Position numbers and translations under genes: made by a program
The notes under the pieces: model-generated
Database searches by the model: none
Seen by the model: the letters and a program-made list of their open reading frames with translations, nothing else
What the model was told of the DNA's origin: nothing
Assembly (NCBI RefSeq): GCF_018598225.1
Contig: NZ_JAHESF010000023.1
Span: 42,818-106,817, forward strand
DNA from: Chryseosolibacter histidinae
GTDB lineage: Bacteria > Bacteroidota > Bacteroidia > Cytophagales > Cyclobacteriaceae
DNA length: 64,000 nucleotides
Reading direction: 5' to 3'
In this document: in pieces, positions 56,168-64,000 of the stretch
How positions within the stretch are numbered: the stretch's first letter is position 1
How the letters are laid out: every line of letters starts with the position of its first letter

Positions 56168-57145
56168 TTGTTAGAAAAAGTAGTAACACTGGAGAACATA
56201 TCCCTGATTGATTTTCTGGGAGTAGAAAACAAGAATATCGATTCGCTGGCTGCCGCTTTTCCCAAAAGCAGGATTGTATCGCGTGGCAACCAGATCGTGT
56301 TGAAAGGAAGCACCGCTGACCTGGTTCAGATCGATGACATCCTGAATTCCCTGATCGAACACTACCACAAATACGGAAGAGTGACCGAAGAGAATGTACA
56401 GAACTACATTACGAAGGAAGCTGAGACCATGCTCCCGGAAACGGCTGACGGTGTTTCTTCAGACGATGTGATCCTCTATGGCACCAAGGGAGCTACCATC
56501 AAGGCTAAAACCATCAACCAGCAGCGGCTGGTAGACCAGGTAAAAGATAATGACCTCGTTTTTGCGCTGGGTCCTGCCGGTACCGGTAAAACCTTTATTT
56601 CCGTGGCCATGGCGGTTAAAGCACTGAAAAACAAGCAGGTAAAAAAGATCATCATCACCAGGCCCGCCGTGGAGGCCGGTGAAAATCTCGGTTTCCTTCC
56701 CGGCGACCTGAAGGAAAAGATCGATCCGTACCTGCGCCCCATCTATGATGCCCTGGGTGACATGATCCCGTATGAAAAGCTTCAGTACTATATGGAGCGT
56801 GAGATCATCGAGATCGCACCGCTGGCCTACATGCGCGGTCGTACCCTCAACAATGCCTTTATCCTGCTGGATGAAGCGCAGAATACCACACCCATGCAGA
56901 TGAAGATGTTCCTCACCCGTATGGGACCTGACTCCAAAATGATCGTGACCGGTGATACCTCGCAGATCGACCTTCCCCGCAACCAGCGCTCCGGCCTCAA
57001 GGAAGCCATCCGCATCCTGAACGATTTAAAAGGAATCGGGTTCGTGGAGTTATCCGAGAAAGATGTGGTGCGGCACCGGCTCGTCAGAGACATCATCGAA
57101 GCCTATCAGCGCGAAGCCAATCCTGACGAAGCGATCAAAAGCTAA
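56168..57145 (+). CDS. phoH: PhoH family ATPase
   Basis: A 325-residue protein that starts with TTG at 56168; the in-frame codon two before it is a stop (TGA), so no longer start exists. The P-loop GPAGTGKTF lies at about 135-143, with Walker B in FILLDEAQNTTPMQMKMFLTRMG near 235. Further motifs are TRPAVEAGENLGFLPGDLKEK and GDTSQIDLP. PhoH is a cytosolic RNA helicase-like ATPase linked to RNA decay and ribosome assembly. Its N terminus holds a KH-like region (about 20-85). The normal neighbour ybeY is not adjacent here. Confidence 0.93.
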   Translation: MLEKVVTLENISLIDFLGVENKNIDSLAAAFPKSRIVSRGNQIVLKGSTADLVQIDDILNSLIEHYHKYGRVTEENVQNYITKEAETMLPETADGVSSDDVILYGTKGATIKAKTINQQRLVDQVKDNDLVFALGPAGTGKTFISVAMAVKALKNKQVKKIIITRPAVEAGENLGFLPGDLKEKIDPYLRPIYDALGDMIPYEKLQYYMEREIIEIAPLAYMRGRTLNNAFILLDEAQNTTPMQMKMFLTRMGPDSKMIVTGDTSQIDLPRNQRSGLKEAIRILNDLKGIGFVELSEKDVVRHRLVRDIIEAYQREANPDEAIKS

Positions 57146-57192
57146 AACACCGTTGCGATAATTCGGGATCAGCCTCTGCTTGTGAAGATGAA

Positions 57193-57270
57193 TAGAATTT
57201 AGGAGTTAGAGTTTACAATGGTCCGGTATTCTAAATGCTAAATTCTATATTCTAAATTCTTCTAAAAGAA
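57193..57270. repeat. AT-rich inverted-repeat low-complexity element
   Basis: A perfect 10-bp arm pair TAGAATTTAG (57193-57202) and CTAAATTCTA (57238-57247), followed by further TTCTAAATTC copies, between phoH and comEC. Confidence 0.75.
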
Positions 57271-57288
57271 AAAAAGCTAACTTCCCTT

Positions 57289-59415
57289 ATGATTCGGTGG
57301 TTGCCTTACACCTTCATAAGGATCGTGTTATGTTTTGCCTGTGGCATTGTTGCTGGCATCTATCAGCCTGAAATTATTCCGCAGTCCATCGGTATAATGC
57401 TGCTGATAGCATTCGTCTCCGTTTACCTGATCTCTTTCATCCTGTTCCGGAGACTCAACAGGTCGTTGTTTAACCTTGGTTTTATCGGATTGCCTGCCAT
57501 GGTACTGGCTGGGTATGTGCACACTTCATTGCAGAATGAATCAGCCCAACCCGATCACCTTTGTTCCGTCACAGAACCCGTGCACTATTACAAAGCGGTG
57601 ATCACCCAAAACCCTGAAGAGAAACAACGATCGTGGAAAGCGGAGGCCAGAGTCTCGGATGTGTTCACCGGCACCTGGCAGCATAAAAGCGGGAAGGTAA
57701 TTCTTTATTTCTCGAAGGCAGCGTTTAGAACGCAAGATGGCACGTCTGTGGTCCGTCGACCGTGGACTGTGGACTCTTCGAAAGTACCTTTTCACTACGG
57801 TGACGTATTACTCATCAAAGGTCAGCCGCAGCCCGTTGCCCCCCCCGGTAATCCCGGCGAGTTCAGCTATAAGCAGTTTCTCGCATTTCGCAATATTTAT
57901 CACCAGCACTTTCTGCAATCCGCGGATGTACAATGGCTGAAGAACGATCCGCTGCACAAAGTAATGCACTACGCCATCTGCGCCAGGTTGTGGGCAGACG
58001 AGACCCTGAAACGATTTGTGCAAGGCTCGCGTGAGCAGGCTATCGCCTCGGCGCTGGTGCTGGGTGTTACCGACGGACTCGATAACGAGCTGCTCAATGC
58101 CTACGCCGCCACAGGAGCGATGCACGTGCTGGCGGTATCCGGACTGCACATCACCATTATATACATGATCCTGCTTTGGTTGCTCAAGCCCATGCTGAAG
58201 CTCCGGCACGGCAACTGGATGCTGGCTGCCATCAGCCTGGCCGTGTTGTGGGGTTATGCCTTCATCACGGGTTTGACGCCGTCGGTGCTACGGGCAGTGA
58301 CCATGTTCTCGTTCATCGCTGTGGCAAGACCGGCAGGGCAACGCACCAACATCTACAATACGCTGGCGGCATCGGCTTTTTGCCTTCTGCTCTACGATCC
58401 GTTCCTGATCATGTCTGTTGGATTTCAGCTTTCTTACCTGGCCGTGCTTGGCATCGTTTACCTGCAGCCTGGACTGTACGGATTGTGGGAGCCCCAAAGT
58501 AGACTCTGGGATGAAGTGTGGAAGATCACCTGTGTTTCTGTAGCGGCACAGATCGCCACCTTCGCGTTGGGACTGCTCTACTTTCACCAGTTTCCAAACT
58601 ACTTCCTCCTGTCTAACCTGCTGGTGATACCGGGCTCGTTCGTGGTGCTCATACTCGGCATTGTGGTGCTGGCGGTAAGCTTCGTTCAGGTCCTGGCCGG
58701 TGTTATGGGTTTGCTGCTCACATGGTCCATCAAGCTGCTGAACCTGGTGGTGTTTACCATGGAGACCTTTCCCTTCGCCCTTACCGATAACATTTATATT
58801 TCACCCGTACAGTGCTGGCTGCTCATGGCCCTGATCGGCACGCTGATCTTACTGGTAAAGTATAAACGTTTTTACTACTGCCTCGCGGCTTTCGCGTTCA
58901 CGGCCCTGTTCGCGGCATGTCAATGGCTTCACTACGTTGACAACATCAACGTGCAGAAAATAACCGTTTACAACATCCGCGGCCACAGCGCCATCGACCT
59001 CATCGACGGTGGACAAACCTACTTCCTGTCAGACTCCATACTGCAACAGGATGCTGGCAAGCTCCGTTTCCACGTGCAGCCTAACCGCCTCTTCTCGGGT
59101 GTTGGCAACGTGGTTGCTCATGAACAGCAGCCCTTTATAAGAAAAGTAAAAGGAGGGGAGGTGATCTGCTGGAAGGGGAAGGTCATCGTTCACCTGATGC
59201 AGCGGGATTTTATATGGCCAGAAAAACTTCCGGCTGACTGGATCGTGGTGAGCAACAATGCCGTGAAAGATCTATCCCGGCTGGGTACAAGGGCGGAAAT
59301 TATTTTAGACAGCAGTAATTCCTATTTTTACACGGAACGGATACTGGCCCAGGCTAAAAAGCAGGGCATCGAGGTTTATTCGGTGATGCATGAAGGGGCT
59401 TTTTGTTCCCACTGA
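57289..59415 (+). CDS. comEC: ComEC/Rec2 family DNA uptake channel
   Basis: A 708-residue inner-membrane protein. Two TM segments at the N terminus are followed by an OB-fold-like region (about 85-205) and then the competence core (GVTDGLDNELLNAYAATGAMHVLAVSGLHI, near 258-287, then FITGLTPSVLRAV). Many TM helices follow, and a degenerate C-terminal metallo-beta-lactamase remnant (VYNIRGHSAIDLIDGG) lacks the metal-binding His residues, as is usual for the short Bacteroidota version. ComEC translocates single-stranded DNA into the cytosol during natural transformation. Around residues 152-165 the coding DNA (57751-57774) is a tandem-like GTCCGTCGACCGTGGACTGT sequence that resembles an intergenic repeat inserted in frame. 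Confidence 0.9.
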   Translation: MIRWLPYTFIRIVLCFACGIVAGIYQPEIIPQSIGIMLLIAFVSVYLISFILFRRLNRSLFNLGFIGLPAMVLAGYVHTSLQNESAQPDHLCSVTEPVHYYKAVITQNPEEKQRSWKAEARVSDVFTGTWQHKSGKVILYFSKAAFRTQDGTSVVRRPWTVDSSKVPFHYGDVLLIKGQPQPVAPPGNPGEFSYKQFLAFRNIYHQHFLQSADVQWLKNDPLHKVMHYAICARLWADETLKRFVQGSREQAIASALVLGVTDGLDNELLNAYAATGAMHVLAVSGLHITIIYMILLWLLKPMLKLRHGNWMLAAISLAVLWGYAFITGLTPSVLRAVTMFSFIAVARPAGQRTNIYNTLAASAFCLLLYDPFLIMSVGFQLSYLAVLGIVYLQPGLYGLWEPQSRLWDEVWKITCVSVAAQIATFALGLLYFHQFPNYFLLSNLLVIPGSFVVLILGIVVLAVSFVQVLAGVMGLLLTWSIKLLNLVVFTMETFPFALTDNIYISPVQCWLLMALIGTLILLVKYKRFYYCLAAFAFTALFAACQWLHYVDNINVQKITVYNIRGHSAIDLIDGGQTYFLSDSILQQDAGKLRFHVQPNRLFSGVGNVVAHEQQPFIRKVKGGEVICWKGKVIVHLMQRDFIWPEKLPADWIVVSNNAVKDLSRLGTRAEIILDSSNSYFYTERILAQAKKQGIEVYSVMHEGAFCSH

Positions 59416-59480
59416 TCACGCGGATTGACGCAGATCAGATTGTACTTTTATCTGCGTGCATCTGCGAAATCTGCGGGAAA
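59414..59480. repeat. Intergenic CTGCG-type low-complexity repeat
   Basis: TCTGCGTGCATCTGCGAAAT on the right and GCGGATTGACGCAGATCAGA on the left form partial opposite arms (CGCAGAT pairs with ATCTGCG). It fills most of the 89-base gap before the enoyl-CoA hydratase. Confidence 0.7.
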
Positions 59481-59504
59481 TGCATTTGACGACCAAATGA
59501 AAAG

Positions 59505-60281
59505 ATGATGAAATATATTACGTACGATGTCCTTGACAGGATAGCTTTTATTACACTGAATCGTCCGGAGAAAAGGAATGCGATGAGCAACCAATTGGTG
59601 ACGGAGCTGAAGGAAGCTTTTATGGAAGCGGAAAAGGATGACGGTGTGAAGGTGGTGATCCTGAAAGCGATTGGTGAAGCGTTTTCGGCCGGGGCAGACC
59701 TCGAATATCTCCAGCAGCTGCAGCAGTTTTCGTATGAGCAGAACTACGCGGATTCCAATCACCTGAAAGAGCTCTTTCTGCAGATCTACAGTTGCAAAAA
59801 GGTGGTGATTGCGCAGGTGCAGGGCCACGCCATTGCCGGCGGATGCGGCCTCGCCACTGTATGTGATTTTACCTTTGCGGCGCCTGAAGCGAAGTTCGGT
59901 TACACCGAAGTGAAGATCGGTTTTATCCCAGCCATTGTGATGGTGTTCCTGATCCGGAAGATAGGGGAGTCACGCTCGCGGGGATTGCTGTTGAGCGGTT
60001 CCCTGATCAGCGCAGACCAGGCAAAGAAGATCGGGCTCGTCAACGAGATTGTTGCCAAAGAAGAGCTGGATGAGGAAGTGATCCATTTCGCGGCGCAGCT
60101 GGTGGTATCCAATTCGGCGTATTCCATGAGCGTTACCAAGCAGATGATGGCCAAGGTTCAGACTCTGCCATTAGAGGATGCGTTAACGTTTGCAGCGGAA
60201 ATGAATGCGAAGGTGCGTGAAAGCGAAGACTGCAAGCGGGGTGTGTCCGCTTTCGTTCATAAAGAAAAAATAACCTGGTAG
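59505..60281 (+). CDS. Enoyl-CoA hydratase/isomerase family protein
   Basis: A 258-residue cytosolic crotonase-fold enzyme (start ATGATG; either is possible). The oxyanion-hole segments are AFSAGADLEYLQQL and GHAIAGGCGLATVCDFTFAA. A catalytic-position Glu sits in FGYTEVKIGFIPA, which fits hydratases of the methylglutaconyl-CoA type. The second Glu of classical crotonase is not evident. Substrate class (branched-chain or fatty acyl-CoA) cannot be settled from the sequence. No other beta-oxidation gene is near. Confidence 0.88.
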   Translation: MMKYITYDVLDRIAFITLNRPEKRNAMSNQLVTELKEAFMEAEKDDGVKVVILKAIGEAFSAGADLEYLQQLQQFSYEQNYADSNHLKELFLQIYSCKKVVIAQVQGHAIAGGCGLATVCDFTFAAPEAKFGYTEVKIGFIPAIVMVFLIRKIGESRSRGLLLSGSLISADQAKKIGLVNEIVAKEELDEEVIHFAAQLVVSNSAYSMSVTKQMMAKVQTLPLEDALTFAAEMNAKVRESEDCKRGVSAFVHKEKITW

Positions 60282-60338
60282 CGCCGGTAATGTAACCGGA
60301 AAATCATATACTCATGGAAGATTTAATAACCCTAACCC

Positions 60339-61193
60339 ATGAGAAAGTACTTGATTTTTTTACTGACAGTGGCCACGCTGTCGGTGAGCGCCCAGACGTA
60401 TACCGGTGATACCTGGGCCAGCGTGAAGGCCGGTAAAAGCGGGAGCATTTCGCTGGCGTACGTAGAGACACCCAGCTTTGTGTACAAGGATAAATCCGGC
60501 AACCTGACGGGGATCTGTGTAGACATCATGGATCACTTTGTAGACTGGGTCAACACCACGAAAGGTGTGAAGCTCACGACAAAGTTTGCCGGCGATGGCT
60601 CCAGCTTCCGTGGCATGTATGACAAAACCCGCGCATCGAGCGGTGGCGTCTTCGGCCTGGGCAACATTACCATTACGGATGAACGCAAACGTGAAGTGAA
60701 ATTCAGTTCGCCCATCATTACCAATTTCGCCATCCTCATCACCCAACCCGGTGTGCCTACGCTGGCCAAGCTGGAAGACATCTCCAAGACATTCGCCAAC
60801 CTCACCGCGTATGCCGCCAAGGGAACCACCAACGAAAGACGGATCCTGGAGCTGAAGCAAAAGTACTTTGCAGACATGAAGGTTGTTTCAACCACCACAA
60901 GCCAGGAAACGCTTGAGAAGGTCTTCAACGACCCCAACGGCTTTGCCTACCTCGACCTGGCATTCTACATCGAAGCGGTGCAGCTTAAAAAGAATGTAAA
61001 ACGTCACCCTGTAGGCGACAAAGCCGCAGAGCAGTTCGGCATCATCATGCCCGCTGCCAGCGACTGGGCACCTGTGATGGATGAGTTCTTCAAAGCCAAC
61101 GGAGGTTACACCAACTCAAAAGAATACAAGGCCATGCTGGTGAAACACCTCGGAGAATCCGGTGTGAAATTGCTGCAGGCTTCCGCTAAATAG
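60339..61193 (+). CDS. Periplasmic solute-binding protein, family 3
   Basis: A 284-residue protein with a signal peptide (MRKYLIFLLTVATLSVSAQ). The family 3 pattern follows: FVYKDKSGNLTGICVDIMDHFVDW near 50, then GLGNITITDERKREVKFSSPI (the typical ITxxReREVdFS segment), and FAYLDLAFYIEAV. Family 3 proteins bind amino acids or other small polar solutes for ABC transporters, but no permease or ATPase is encoded nearby. It may act with a transporter elsewhere, or as a sensor-like binding protein. A strong hairpin follows. Confidence 0.87.
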   Translation: MRKYLIFLLTVATLSVSAQTYTGDTWASVKAGKSGSISLAYVETPSFVYKDKSGNLTGICVDIMDHFVDWVNTTKGVKLTTKFAGDGSSFRGMYDKTRASSGGVFGLGNITITDERKREVKFSSPIITNFAILITQPGVPTLAKLEDISKTFANLTAYAAKGTTNERRILELKQKYFADMKVVSTTTSQETLEKVFNDPNGFAYLDLAFYIEAVQLKKNVKRHPVGDKAAEQFGIIMPAASDWAPVMDEFFKANGGYTNSKEYKAMLVKHLGESGVKLLQASAK

Positions 61194-61200
61194 TACTATC

Positions 61201-61233
61201 AGGGATGACATCCTTCAAAAGGATGTCATCCCT
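61201..61233. terminator. Perfect 15-bp hairpin between convergent genes
   Basis: AGGGATGACATCCTT and AAGGATGTCATCCCT around a CAA loop, placed 7 bases after the solute-binding gene and 12 bases past the end of the convergent minus-strand gene. A T run exists only on the minus side. It probably ends both transcripts. Confidence 0.7.
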
Positions 61234-61245
61234 AAAACCTGCAAA

Positions 61246-62580
61246 TTACAGGAATCGGCAGATGTCAATGGTCGTAACACCGTCTAGCGTGATTAGTTCG
61301 CCCAGCGTTGACTTCATAAAACTTCTCGCATTTTGCTTCCAAAGGCTCATGACCTGAACATTCGTATACTTCCTGAAAAGTGTCTCGTCTTCTAGGGCGA
61401 TCATTACGTGATAAAGCGCTCCCTCCAGTATATCATTTTTGTTATAGATGAGGATGTCGTTGCGCTGAATAAGTGGCCGCTCGTTATTATCATTTGCGTT
61501 GCCTATCGAACCTACTTTCCTGTCGTAAAAAACCGCCTTGAGCTTGTTCGGATCATACGCTACGATATTGTTTGCGTTGTTAACCTGGTTCTGCTTCTGG
61601 AAGTAAGTCCTGGCAACTTCTTCCTTTGTTAATTTTTGTGCATCGATCAAGGCGACCAACGTTGCTTCCCAGCAATTTATCCTGGCTCCGACCGGCAAGT
61701 CGTTCGCGTTTTCATCATTAAGCCACTTATAAAAATCATCATGGCTTTTATCCCATTGATAACCACCCTCGCGGGAACGTGCAATGTCAGCAACAGAAAA
61801 GTCGTGCTCCTCATCAAGTGGCGATTTTACGTTGAAATGTTTTTCATACAACTTAAGCGTTTCGATGACCTTGCTCCTGGAAATGTACTGGTTTTCAAGT
61901 GTCTTTAGCGTATTCAAAATAACGCCTTCGTATTTCGCCACATTTTTTTCACCATACCGGTTTTTGACCACATCAATGAACAGCAAACTATCAATGACAT
62001 CACGAACCCGATCTTCATCAGCCAGCTCGAATGCCAGGTTTAAGTCCAGGGTGTTAAATTTGACGAACCCCATAATTTTCTCGGTTATAAGTTTGGAATC
62101 CTTTTCGCGGACGTCAGCTGATTTTTGCGTATACCATTTGATCACATCATCATCAACAATCTCCTCTACCGTGCCGGGATCGATGTTGACGATCTGTGAC
62201 TGTACGGATTGATCGTTGATGGCATCCATCATGTATTTTCTGAAGCGGGGGACCGCCCAGATGAGTCCCAGGGAAAACAGTGTGGCTGCAACACCCACGG
62301 CAACCTTTTTCTTTTTCACGCGCTGAATCACCGGCGTGGTCTGAGCGATATTTGTCCTGGAAGCATCCGTGCTGGTCTGGTTCATGCCTGGACCGAAAGC
62401 CTCTGTAAAAGCCTGCTGCTGCGCTATTGTGCGGACTCCGTGCATCATTTCCTTCATCTCCTTCAGCTGCATCGAATCGGGCCTGGCATCGGTAACCACG
62501 GGTTGTTTTTGACCGGAAGAACTTTTATCAGGTCCGGGGTGGAGGGAAGTGTTTTTGGTGCGGGTAGCCACATCGTGCAT
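61246..62580 (-). CDS. Unrecognised protein with Cys/His hydrolase-like C terminus
   Basis: 444 residues. The first 90 are disordered and Gln/Thr/Pro-rich (SSSGQKQPVV, AQTTPVIQRVKKKK), resembling leaders of Bacteroidota contractile-injection (eCIS) cargo and DUF4157-type proteins. A hydrophobic segment (VAVGVAATLFSLGLIWAV) lies at 93-110 and a helical region at 120-290. From 290 a possible papain- or NlpC-like fold has NCWEATLVALI (Cys303, Trp304) and ALYHVMIAL (His391), a spacing fit for a Cys-His pair. I cannot assign a family. It could be an effector or toxin, or a membrane-bound peptidase. It stands alone, with no visible immunity gene or injection apparatus. Confidence 0.7.
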   Translation of the reverse strand: MHDVATRTKNTSLHPGPDKSSSGQKQPVVTDARPDSMQLKEMKEMMHGVRTIAQQQAFTEAFGPGMNQTSTDASRTNIAQTTPVIQRVKKKKVAVGVAATLFSLGLIWAVPRFRKYMMDAINDQSVQSQIVNIDPGTVEEIVDDDVIKWYTQKSADVREKDSKLITEKIMGFVKFNTLDLNLAFELADEDRVRDVIDSLLFIDVVKNRYGEKNVAKYEGVILNTLKTLENQYISRSKVIETLKLYEKHFNVKSPLDEEHDFSVADIARSREGGYQWDKSHDDFYKWLNDENANDLPVGARINCWEATLVALIDAQKLTKEEVARTYFQKQNQVNNANNIVAYDPNKLKAVFYDRKVGSIGNANDNNERPLIQRNDILIYNKNDILEGALYHVMIALEDETLFRKYTNVQVMSLWKQNARSFMKSTLGELITLDGVTTIDICRFL

Positions 62581-62733
62581 AACAGCCGGTTTTACAAATG
62601 AAAATAGCGCCCCCGTTGTGCGGAAACAATTGATTTATCCCGGCCACTGGGATTCTTGAGCAAACATGTGGTTTGATTGAGGGAACAGCGGGTTAACACC
62701 ACGATGACATTTTTTTAAGTATGTCCTAACTTG

Positions 62734-62777
62734 AAAATGCAACATTGTTGCATTTTAGTGATCTATGCCTATCTTTG
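62734..62777 (+). promoter_or_regulatory. Palindromic operator overlapping a perfect Bacteroidota promoter
   Basis: A perfect palindrome (62734-62756) has half-sites AAAATGCAAC and GTTGCATTTT separated by ATT. The TTG at 62748-62750 within it is followed after exactly 19 bases by TATCTTTG (62770-62777), together the TTG-N19-TAnnTTTG promoter of Bacteroidota. A repressor bound here would cover the -33 box. The palindrome type (TGCAAC...GTTGCA) resembles Zur/Fur-family sites, which is inference. Confidence 0.8.
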
Positions 62778-62796
62778 CTTCAAGTCCAAGACCGCC

Positions 62797-63225
62797 ATGA
62801 ACTTTGCCGCCATTTTTATTTCTGTTGTTCTTTTCCTGTTTCCCCATGATGATGGCTGGGGCATTCTGGGTAGAGTGAAATTCACGTCAAAGTTCTACAA
62901 GCAGCATAACGAATACTTCCTCACGCCATTCCTGGACTCGCGCATCCGGGCATACGAAGGAAAAGCGTTTACCCTCAAAGGGCATTACCTGCCGTTTGAC
63001 CTCGAAGACAAGAACACCATCATTGTTTCTAAGTATCCTTACTCCGCATGTTTTTTCTGCGGCGGCGCCGGCCCGGAATCCGTAGCGGAGATCCATTTCA
63101 AAACCAGGCCACCCCGTTTCAAGGCAGACCAGGTGATTACCGTAACAGGCATTTTAACCCTCAACGAAAAAGACATCACCCACATGAACTTCATCCTTCG
63201 CGACGCCGAAGTGGTAAGGCCCTGA
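62797..63225 (+). CDS. Small secreted protein with CxxC, possible zinc-regulated
   Basis: The start at 62797 lies downstream of the promoter; the upstream frame start at 62731 falls before it and is rejected. 142 residues. The signal peptide is NFAAIFISVVLFLFP. The motif SACFFCGGAGPESVAEIHF with the CxxC pair is the centre of a conserved small Bacteroidota family that I know only as an uncharacterised secreted or membrane protein; an OB-like strand pattern follows (VITVTGILTLNEKD). With the operator above, a role in metal stress, maybe zinc starvation, is plausible but unproven. Confidence 0.78.
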   Translation: MNFAAIFISVVLFLFPHDDGWGILGRVKFTSKFYKQHNEYFLTPFLDSRIRAYEGKAFTLKGHYLPFDLEDKNTIIVSKYPYSACFFCGGAGPESVAEIHFKTRPPRFKADQVITVTGILTLNEKDITHMNFILRDAEVVRP

Positions 63226-63317
63226 TGCGGTGAGTTAGCGTATGGTTTAACCGTGAAAGGCGATGGATCGAAACTTATTTTCCACGCCGGTGTAATGGAA
63301 GTATAATCCATTATATC

Positions 63318-63800
63318 ATGAAAGGTATCACGGGGCTTCTTCGAACAATTATTGCCGTCATTGCCTGGTTTGTATTCGCTTGCGGTATTGTGCTGGCTGG
63401 TATAGGCGTGTATGAGTTTATGATCGTCTTTACACACCTGGACGACGGGGTTCATCACACGCCCTCCCTGATGATCATCGGCTTGCTGCATGCCGTTGAC
63501 CTCTTTTTGATAGCCATCGTGTTTTTTGTGATGGCCCTCGGTTTTTTTATTCTTTTCAGCGACCCGGACGCGCAATTACCCGTGCGGCTCCCCGAATGGC
63601 TGCGAATAAAAAACTTTACCCAACTAAAAATAATCCTGTGGGAAGCCATCCTGACAACACTTGTGGTCTTATGGCTGGCCAGCCTCGTAGAACGACGGAT
63701 CAAATTCGACACCCTGGACTTACCATCATCACTCTATGTACCCGCCGCCGTACTGCTGATCTCCATAAGTCTGTTCCTCTTAAAAAAAGGCGAGCACTAG
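63318..63800 (+). CDS. YqhA/UPF0114 family membrane protein
   Basis: A 160-residue inner-membrane protein with four hydrophobic segments (VIAWFVFACGIVLAGIGVY; LLHAVDLFLIAIVFFVMALGF; ILWEAILTTLVVLWLASL; LYVPAAVLLISISLFLL). The motif LPEWLRIKNFTQLKIIL before the third helix and the HAVDLFLI segment match the YqhA/UPF0114 family, whose function is not known. The stop codon overlaps that of a possible minus-strand frame. Confidence 0.82.
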   Translation: MKGITGLLRTIIAVIAWFVFACGIVLAGIGVYEFMIVFTHLDDGVHHTPSLMIIGLLHAVDLFLIAIVFFVMALGFFILFSDPDAQLPVRLPEWLRIKNFTQLKIILWEAILTTLVVLWLASLVERRIKFDTLDLPSSLYVPAAVLLISISLFLLKKGEH

Positions 63801-63883
63801 ACAAGTAACTTCTTACTCCGGAAGGCAGCCGCCAGGCATACACACGTTAGGATCACACCCACTCCACTCAACCCTATCCCCAT
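63797..63883 (-). other. Possible C-terminal remnant of a membrane protein
   Basis: Read leftwards, 28 codons encode a hydrophobic helix and a basic tail (MGIGLSGVGVILTCVC, then LAAAFRSKKLLV), like the end of a transporter. The frame is closed upstream by a stop inside a CTCCTTACTCCTTACTTC-type repeat (63903-63924). Either a gene was truncated by that repeat, or the frame is chance. Confidence 0.3.
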
Positions 63884-64000
63884 CACTTGAGCTCCCCCAC
63901 ACCCTCCTTACTCCTTACTTCTTCTTGTCCGTCCCTGAAATAGGTTGACCATAAACGGTTAACTTATGACAAGGAAAATTACAGTAAGAAGCTGTCGAGT
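63884..64000. other. Window-end non-coding stretch with CT-rich repeat
   Basis: It contains CCTCCTTACTCCTTACTTC-type tandem units at 63903-63924 and no supported gene. Confidence 0.5.

Overview
The window comes from a gliding or T9SS-bearing member of the Bacteroidota, most likely of the Cytophagales (a Chryseolinea/Ohtaekwangia-like organism is my inference). The evidence is giant Ig/PKD-like adhesins with type IX secretion C-terminal domains, a PorP/SprF protein, CHU_C-type domains, a HYC_CC_PP copper protein, one perfect TTG-N19-TAnnTTTG promoter of the Bacteroidota type, and many short A/T- or TC-rich intergenic repeats. No rRNA, integrase, transposase or CRISPR array was seen.

Region 1 (1-20 kb) is a surface-adhesin and secretion region. 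Two homologous repeat adhesins come first: one is cut by the window start and has no sorting domain, the other ends in a T9SS type A domain. They are followed by a tight three-gene operon: a 2139-residue adhesin with a CHU_C (type B) sorting domain, a PorP/SprF outer-membrane protein, and a TPR/PD40 lipoprotein-like protein that ends in a SPOR domain. Region 2 (20-28.7 kb) holds a fossil of a sensor kinase, a TPR/HTH membrane regulator, a REP-like inverted pair, a DUF4114 lipoprotein, a sulfatase, a PQQ-type sugar dehydrogenase and a D-lactate dehydrogenase.

Region 3 (28.7-34.3 kb) holds stress genes (flavin-reductase-like protein, beta-CASP RNase-like hydrolase, tandem universal stress protein) and an AT-richer islet with two tandem paralogues. 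These carry HExxH, ExDAD and STHP motifs in M48-like order and are the best candidate for an undescribed function. Region 4 (34.5-49.8 kb) is a large copper-handling cluster: CopA ATPase, a 26-residue membrane peptide, an HMA chaperone, a HYC_CC_PP protein, a CusA pump split into two reading frames, a TolC-like channel, two CusB adaptors, a DUF3347 protein, a multicopper oxidase, a DUF2911 protein and a CPH-type CopB ATPase. Three of these proteins share the same CPMHP...CPxCGM metal-binding module. Together they would move Cu(I) out of the cytosol, through the envelope and oxidise it outside. No dedicated metal regulator is encoded in the cluster.

Region 5 (49.9-51.6 kb) is a small AT-rich patch of unknown and frameshifted genes beside a tRNA-Leu(CAA) gene. 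Region 6 (51.9-64 kb) is mostly housekeeping and metabolic: a sarcosine-oxidase-like enzyme, a berberine-bridge-type oxidase, a small monooxygenase, a SAM hydrolase, PhoH, ComEC, an enoyl-CoA hydratase and a periplasmic binding protein. It also holds an unrecognised 444-residue protein with a Cys/His hydrolase-like C terminus, a small secreted protein under a palindromic operator, and a YqhA-like membrane protein.
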